A DNA stretch of 64,000 bases from Stenotrophomonas africana (GTDB taxonomy: Bacteria > Pseudomonadota > Gammaproteobacteria > Xanthomonadales > Xanthomonadaceae). The position numbers and the translations under genes were made by a program. The stretch covers positions 432,355-496,354 of the forward strand of contig NZ_JABEME010000002.1 in NCBI RefSeq assembly GCF_013004645.1. The letters are read 5' to 3'. Below, piece after piece: positions 59,625 through 64,000 of the stretch. Under the pieces are notes generated by a model that did no database searches, had not been told where the DNA came from, and saw only the letters and a program-made list of their open reading frames with translations. The stretch's first letter is position 1. Each line of letters begins with the position of its first letter.

Positions 59625-60677
59625 ATGCCTGACACGCCATCCCGATCGGCCGCTGCCGAACGCATTGGCGTCGCACTGTGCACCTACAATGGTGCGCGCT
59701 ACCTGCAGGCACAGCTGGACAGCATCCTCGAGCAGGATCTGCCGGTGAACGAAGTCGTGATCGGCGATGACGGCTCCAGCGATCAGACGCTGCAACTGCT
59801 GCAGGCGTTCGTGCCGCGCGCGCAGGCGCTGGGCGTACGTGTCGAGATCGTCCAGCACGCACAGAATCTTGGCTATGTGCGCAATTTCGCCGACGCGCTG
59901 CTGCGTTGCCAGGCCGATATCCTGTTCCTGTGTGATCAGGATGATGTCTGGCATCCGGGGCGGGTCCGCAGCTACGTGCAGCGCTTCCAGGCAGACCCGG
60001 CCCTGTTGCTGCTGCACAGCGACGCGCGGTTGGTCGATGCGCAGGGCGCGCCGCTGGGCCAGCGCCTGCTGGAGGTGCTGGTGGTGCATCCGGCTGAAGT
60101 GGAGCTGGAACGTTCGGGTCTTGCGATCGACGCGATCCTGCTACGGAACTTCATCACCGGCGCCACCTGTGCCGTGCGTCGCACACTGTTGGCCGATTCA
60201 CTGCCCGTGCCTGCCGGCTGGAGCCACGACGAATGGCTTGCGATCCACGCCTCGCTGTGTGGAGGGCTGGACATGCTGGCCGAACCGACCATCGACTATC
60301 GGCAGCATGGCAACAACCAGATCGGAGCCAGTCGGCGCGGCTTTCTGCAGCGCCTGCGCCATCTCGACCTGTTCGATGCGCAGGCGCGCCAGCGCACGGC
60401 GGGGCGCCTGCTGGCCCTGGATGCTCTGCTGCGACAGCGTGGCGTGGTCGTGGCGCCGGAGCGCTTCCAGGGGCTTCACGCGCTGGCCTGGCGCATGGCG
60501 TGGTCTCGGCTGCAGCTGTATCGCCGCGCGGATGTTCAGGGGCGCTGGATCGCCCATGACGTGCCGCGCCTGATCGCTCGGTTGGCCAATGTCTGCCTGG
60601 CTGGAGCCGGCTGGAAGGGCCTCCGGGCGGCACTGGCAGGGGCCGCGGCAGGCCAGCGGACGTCGCGCCCAGCTTGA
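59625..60677 (+). CDS. Family 2 glycosyltransferase
   Basis: A 350-residue GT-A-fold enzyme: IGVALCTYNGARYLQAQLDS at the N-terminus, the DXD-like region in DILFLCDQDDVWHPGRVRSY, and WSHDEWLAI later for the acceptor. The C-terminal region is Arg-rich and amphipathic, and likely associates with the membrane. It would add a sugar to a surface polysaccharide or lipid; the sugar is unknown. It starts 73 bases after the epimerase-like gene, in the same direction. No other polysaccharide genes are adjacent. Confidence 0.87.
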   Translation: MPDTPSRSAAAERIGVALCTYNGARYLQAQLDSILEQDLPVNEVVIGDDGSSDQTLQLLQAFVPRAQALGVRVEIVQHAQNLGYVRNFADALLRCQADILFLCDQDDVWHPGRVRSYVQRFQADPALLLLHSDARLVDAQGAPLGQRLLEVLVVHPAEVELERSGLAIDAILLRNFITGATCAVRRTLLADSLPVPAGWSHDEWLAIHASLCGGLDMLAEPTIDYRQHGNNQIGASRRGFLQRLRHLDLFDAQARQRTAGRLLALDALLRQRGVVVAPERFQGLHALAWRMAWSRLQLYRRADVQGRWIAHDVPRLIARLANVCLAGAGWKGLRAALAGAAAGQRTSRPA

Positions 60678-60761
60678 ACTGCAGTGAAACCGCAGCCCAT
60701 CGCCTGCCAGCCGCCACGGCGGCTGCGTTAGACTCGCCAGACCCTACCTGCCCGCATCCCC

Positions 60762-63200
60762 GTGCCCCGACGCTACGATTCCGACGACATCGACGATTAC
60801 GACGACGACCAGCAGGACAACGGCCCGCTGTGGCGGCGCCGCCTGATCACCTGGAGCATGGCCGCGGTCGCGTTGGGATTGGGCTTCCTGATCCCCTATA
60901 CGCTGTACCTGAACCAACAGGTGACCCAGCGGTTCGGTGAACTGCGCTGGCAGATTCCGACCCGTGTGTACGCGCGTCCGCTGGTGCTTACGCCGGGCAA
61001 GGCGTTGGACGCGGCAACCCTGAAGACCGAGCTCGCCGCGTCCGCCTACCGCGATGACGGGCAGGGCAAGGAGCCGGCCACCTATGCGGTGAACGGTGGG
61101 CGCTTCGTTATTTCCAGCCGCGGCTACAACGATGTCGATGGCCGCGTTGCTCCGCGCCGGCTGGAGCTGTCGTTGTCCGACGGTGCGGTCGCTTCGCTGC
61201 GCGACGCCGACAACCGCAAGGCCTTGAAGGCCGCACGGTTGGACCCGGCCCGCATCGCCACGCTGTACGGCCAGAAGCAGGAAGAGCGCCGCCTGATCCG
61301 CATGGATGAGGCGCCGGATCTGCTGGTGACCGGCCTGCAGGCGGTGGAGGACAAGGACTTCAACCGTCATCACGGCATCGACCTTTCCGGCATTGCCCGC
61401 GCGGTGTGGGTGACCATCCGCTCCGGTGGCCAGAGCCGCCAGGGCGCTTCGACGCTGACCCAGCAGCTGGCCCGCAGCGGCCTGCTCGGCATCGGCAAGG
61501 AACAGACGGTCACCCGCAAGTTCAACGAAGTGCTTTACGCGCTGATCATGGAAGCGCGCTACGACAAGCGCACCATCTTCGAGGCCTATCTCAACCAGGT
61601 GTACCTGGGCCAGCGTGGCAGCCAGGCGATCCACGGCATGTCTTCCGGCGCCGAATTCTGGTTCGGCCGTGACCTGTCGTCGCTGGAAACCGAGCAGATC
61701 GCCTTGCTGATCGGCCTGGTCAAGGGGCCGTCCTTCTACGACCCGCGTCGCAACCCGGAGCGGGCGCTGGATCGCCGCAACTTCGTGCTGGGCAAGCTGC
61801 ACGAAGCCACGCTGATCGACGATGCCGAATACCAGCGTGCGCTGAAGGCGCCGCTGGGCGTGCCCAAGACGCCGGGCCTGGTCGCGGCCAACCGCTTCCC
61901 GGCTTACGTCGACCTGGTTCGTCGCCAGCTTGGCCATGACTATCCGGAATCGGCGCTGCAGGGCGCAGGCCTGAGCGTGATGACCGGTATGTCGCCGTCC
62001 GCGCAGGCCTATGCCGAAGGCGCGGTGACCCGCACCATCAAGTCGCTGGAAAGCAAGCGTCGCCCCGAACTGCAGGCCGGCATGGTGCTGACCGACGTGC
62101 ACAACGGTGACGTGCTGGCGGTGATCGGCAGCCGTGAGGTGTCCGAGGTCGGCTTCAACCGCGCGATCGAAGCACAGCGCCCGGTCGGCTCGCTGCTCAA
62201 GCCGTTCGTGTACCTGCTGGCGCTGGCTCAGCCGGACCGTTACTCGCTGGCCACCTGGGTCGACGATTCACCGGTGACCGTCCAGCTCGGTCGTGGCCGC
62301 AACTGGAGCCCCGGCAATGCCGACAACCGCAGCCATGGCACCGTTCGCCTGATCGACGCGCTGGCGCATTCCTACAACCAGGCCACCGTGCGCGTGGGCA
62401 TGCAGGTCGGCCCCGAGCGGGTGACCCAGCTGATCCACGTGCTGGCGGGTATCAAGGCCGAAGCGAATCCGGCGGTGATCCTCGGCTCTACCGACCAGAG
62501 TCCCTACGCGATGGCGCAGCTGTACCAGTTCCTCGCGTCCGGCGGCGAGATCCAGCCGCTGCACGCGGTGCGTGGCGTGCTCGACCCGCAGGGCAAACTG
62601 CTCAAGCGGTATGACAAGACCCCGGCGCCGGCCCAGGAAGGCGACTCGATCGCCGCCAACCTGATCAGTGTCGGCCTGCAGCAGGTGGTTGCCAGCGGTA
62701 CCGCGCAACGCCTCAACGCCGACGGTCTGGGCCGGCTGCAGCCGGCCGGCAAGACCGGTACCACCAATGACGGCCGTGACAGCTGGTATGCCGGTTACAC
62801 CGGCGATCATCTGGCGGTGATCTGGATCGGCAACGACCAGAACGAGCAGGCCGGTCTGTACGGCGCCACCGGCGCGATGCGGGTGTGGTCGGGCATCTTC
62901 CAGCGCCTGCCGAGCGCACCGCTGCGTGTCAGCAACAAGGGTCTGGACTGGCAGTCGGTGGCGCCCACCGGTCTCAACACGACCGATGAAGGCTGCCCGG
63001 GTGCACGCCGCTTCCCGTTCGTGGTCGGCTATGCGCCGGCGTATGCGCCGTGCGCGCCGGCGGTGTCGCCGGACGGGCAGGGCGGTGCAGAAGGCGAAGG
63101 CGGTGGCTGGCGCAGCTGGTTCGGCCTGGACCGCAAGCCGGAAGCGCCCGCCGAACCTGCCGCAGCACCTGCCGCTGCCACTCCTCCTCCGAGCCGATGA
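60762..63200 (+). CDS. mrcB: Penicillin-binding protein 1B
   Basis: An 812-residue bifunctional peptidoglycan synthase. A cytoplasmic acidic N-terminus (YDSDDIDDYDDDQQ) and one membrane helix lead to the GT51 domain with catalytic Glu196 in EDKDFNRHHG and LTQQLARSGLL; the transpeptidase domain has the nucleophile Ser477 (GSLLKPF, SxxK), SYNQA (SxN) and KTGTT. Length and UB2H-like region fit PBP1b, partner of LpoB and CpoB. The start is a GTG at 60762, the natural family start. The lipoprotein gene following overlaps its stop (ATGA). Confidence 0.93.
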   Translation: MPRRYDSDDIDDYDDDQQDNGPLWRRRLITWSMAAVALGLGFLIPYTLYLNQQVTQRFGELRWQIPTRVYARPLVLTPGKALDAATLKTELAASAYRDDGQGKEPATYAVNGGRFVISSRGYNDVDGRVAPRRLELSLSDGAVASLRDADNRKALKAARLDPARIATLYGQKQEERRLIRMDEAPDLLVTGLQAVEDKDFNRHHGIDLSGIARAVWVTIRSGGQSRQGASTLTQQLARSGLLGIGKEQTVTRKFNEVLYALIMEARYDKRTIFEAYLNQVYLGQRGSQAIHGMSSGAEFWFGRDLSSLETEQIALLIGLVKGPSFYDPRRNPERALDRRNFVLGKLHEATLIDDAEYQRALKAPLGVPKTPGLVAANRFPAYVDLVRRQLGHDYPESALQGAGLSVMTGMSPSAQAYAEGAVTRTIKSLESKRRPELQAGMVLTDVHNGDVLAVIGSREVSEVGFNRAIEAQRPVGSLLKPFVYLLALAQPDRYSLATWVDDSPVTVQLGRGRNWSPGNADNRSHGTVRLIDALAHSYNQATVRVGMQVGPERVTQLIHVLAGIKAEANPAVILGSTDQSPYAMAQLYQFLASGGEIQPLHAVRGVLDPQGKLLKRYDKTPAPAQEGDSIAANLISVGLQQVVASGTAQRLNADGLGRLQPAGKTGTTNDGRDSWYAGYTGDHLAVIWIGNDQNEQAGLYGATGAMRVWSGIFQRLPSAPLRVSNKGLDWQSVAPTGLNTTDEGCPGARRFPFVVGYAPAYAPCAPAVSPDGQGGAEGEGGGWRSWFGLDRKPEAPAEPAAAPAAATPPPSR

Positions 63201-63733
63201 AGCCGATGAACATGCGATCCCTGCTGCAGCCCCTGGCCTTGACCGGCCTCAGCCTGGCTCTGGCCGCCTGCGTGAGCAGTGCACCGCCGGTGGTCAAGCC
63301 GGTCGATACCACCACGCCGGCGCAGCGCCTGGCAGCCGTGAATGCCGCAGCGGGTCCGGACGACAAGGAGCTGTCGGTGCAGCCACTGCGTGATTCGCAG
63401 GTGGAAGATCTGCGGGTGACCGCGCAGGCGCAGCGCCAGGCCAACGATCTGGCCGGTGCCGCCAGCAGCCTGGACCATGCGCTTGAAATCGTCGCCGGCG
63501 ACCCGGCGGTGCTGCAGGAACGTGCCGAACTGGCGCTGCTGCAGGGGCAGTGGGCGCAGGCGGAGACGTTCGCGCGCAAAGCGGTGGATCTGGGTTCGAA
63601 GACGGGGCCGTTGTGCCGCCGGCACTGGGCGACGATCGAGCAGTCGCGCCTGGCGCGGGGCGAGAAGGAAAATGCGGTGTCGGCGCATGCGCAGATTGAA
63701 GGCTGCACGGTGCCGGGGATCAAGCGGTACTGA
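63197..63733 (+). CDS. TPR-type lipoprotein downstream of mrcB
   Basis: A 178-residue lipoprotein: MKPMNMRSLLQPLALTGLSL with lipobox LAAC, a Thr/Pro linker and two TPR-like helical pairs (DLAGAASSLDHALEIVAGDP and ALLQGQWAQAETFARKAVDL). Its ATG at 63197 overlaps the mrcB stop by four bases (ATGA), so the two are coupled. A TPR lipoprotein next to PBP1b may act as an activator like LpoB, or may simply assist; this is an inference from position. A later ATG at 63206 is possible. Confidence 0.83.
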   Translation: MKPMNMRSLLQPLALTGLSLALAACVSSAPPVVKPVDTTTPAQRLAAVNAAAGPDDKELSVQPLRDSQVEDLRVTAQAQRQANDLAGAASSLDHALEIVAGDPAVLQERAELALLQGQWAQAETFARKAVDLGSKTGPLCRRHWATIEQSRLARGEKENAVSAHAQIEGCTVPGIKRY

Positions 63734-63803
63734 GTTTTCAGCCAACGGCGCAGCCCCTCGTGGCTGGCTGCTTGGCCGCGTAAAGCAAAAGCCGCGCTTG
63801 GCC

Positions 63804-63899
63804 GGGCGGGGTGGGTTCGCGGGGGACGCCGTGAACCCGTCCTTGGGGGCTTGGCCGCGGCATCCATGCCGCGGACACCCCCGCGAACCCGCCCCGCCC
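63804..63899. repeat. Compound palindromic element, copy 3 (inverted)
   Basis: A 96-base inverted copy of the element at 28439 and 49144, lying after the lipoprotein gene. It has the same internal GCGGCATCCATGCCGC hairpin with the outer GGCGGGG/CCCCGCC arms. The 267-base end of the window (63734-64000) otherwise contains a purine-rich tract at about 63938-63957 and no gene. Confidence 0.85.
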
Positions 63900-64000
63900 G
63901 ACCTCTGACAGTTTCGGTGTGCTGCCAGCCACGGAAGAGAAAAAGAAAATCAAAAGCGGGTCGCGCGCTGCGCGCACTCGTTGTGGGGTCGGAGCCGTTT

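Overview
The window is a high-GC gammaproteobacterial chromosome segment that I assign to the Stenotrophomonas maltophilia complex. The strongest markers are an L2-type class A beta-lactamase divergent from an AmpR-type LysR regulator (16.0-17.9 kb), many short GTAG-ended hairpins of the SMAG repeat type between genes, and a copLAB copper operon of the Xanthomonadaceae kind. I see no prophage, insertion sequence, CRISPR array or rRNA. It reads as ordinary core chromosome with small accessory patches.

Layout. 0-7 kb: the end of a DUF3014-type protein gene, clpB behind a near-consensus heat-shock promoter, a secreted protein, and a minus-strand rstA-rstB-like two-component system running towards a MipA/OmpV-type porin gene. 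7-14 kb: a metY-type sulfhydrylase, a KefB/YbaL-type antiporter, a low-key lipoprotein plus a 54-aa ORF, and a TonB-dependent receptor. 14-20 kb: an ABC-F ATPase, ampR/blaL2, a second CPA2 antiporter and a lipoprotein. 20-24 kb: a triple DUF3011 protein, aspS, an acidic-tailed small protein, a GNAT enzyme and an alpha/beta hydrolase.

24-38 kb holds a housekeeping block: yebC, ruvC, ruvA, kup, ruvB, ybgC, tolQ, tolR, tolA, tolB, pal, cpoB, queE, queC, then a secreted HExxH protein and tRNA-Lys(TTT). The Tol-Pal genes span the envelope (inner-membrane TolQRA, periplasmic TolB and CpoB, outer-membrane Pal). RuvABC resolves Holliday junctions. QueE and QueC act in 7-deazaguanine (queuosine) synthesis. 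38-43 kb is a looser patch of small proteins, two tandem esterases, a lone receiver domain, a CPBP protease and a second GNAT.

43-64 kb: copLAB (minus strand), recQ, dps divergent from hrpA, a secreted protein, relA, a TPR membrane protein, an NAD-dependent epimerase-like protein, a family 2 glycosyltransferase, mrcB (PBP1b) and a TPR lipoprotein. blaL2/ampR and the cell-wall synthase mrcB occur in the same window, and in this species beta-lactamase induction is tied to murein metabolism.

The most notable non-gene signals are three copies of a ~100-bp compound palindrome (28.4, 49.1 and 63.8 kb), a perfect 34+34-bp palindrome between the ABC-F gene and ampR, about 19 SMAG-type hairpins, a GATTACA direct repeat ahead of the porin gene, and a possible sRNA ending in a strong terminator at 8.5 kb. 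No wholly new multi-gene system is evident; the best candidates for something undescribed are the 10.5-11.1 kb lipoprotein/short-ORF pair and the compound palindromes.
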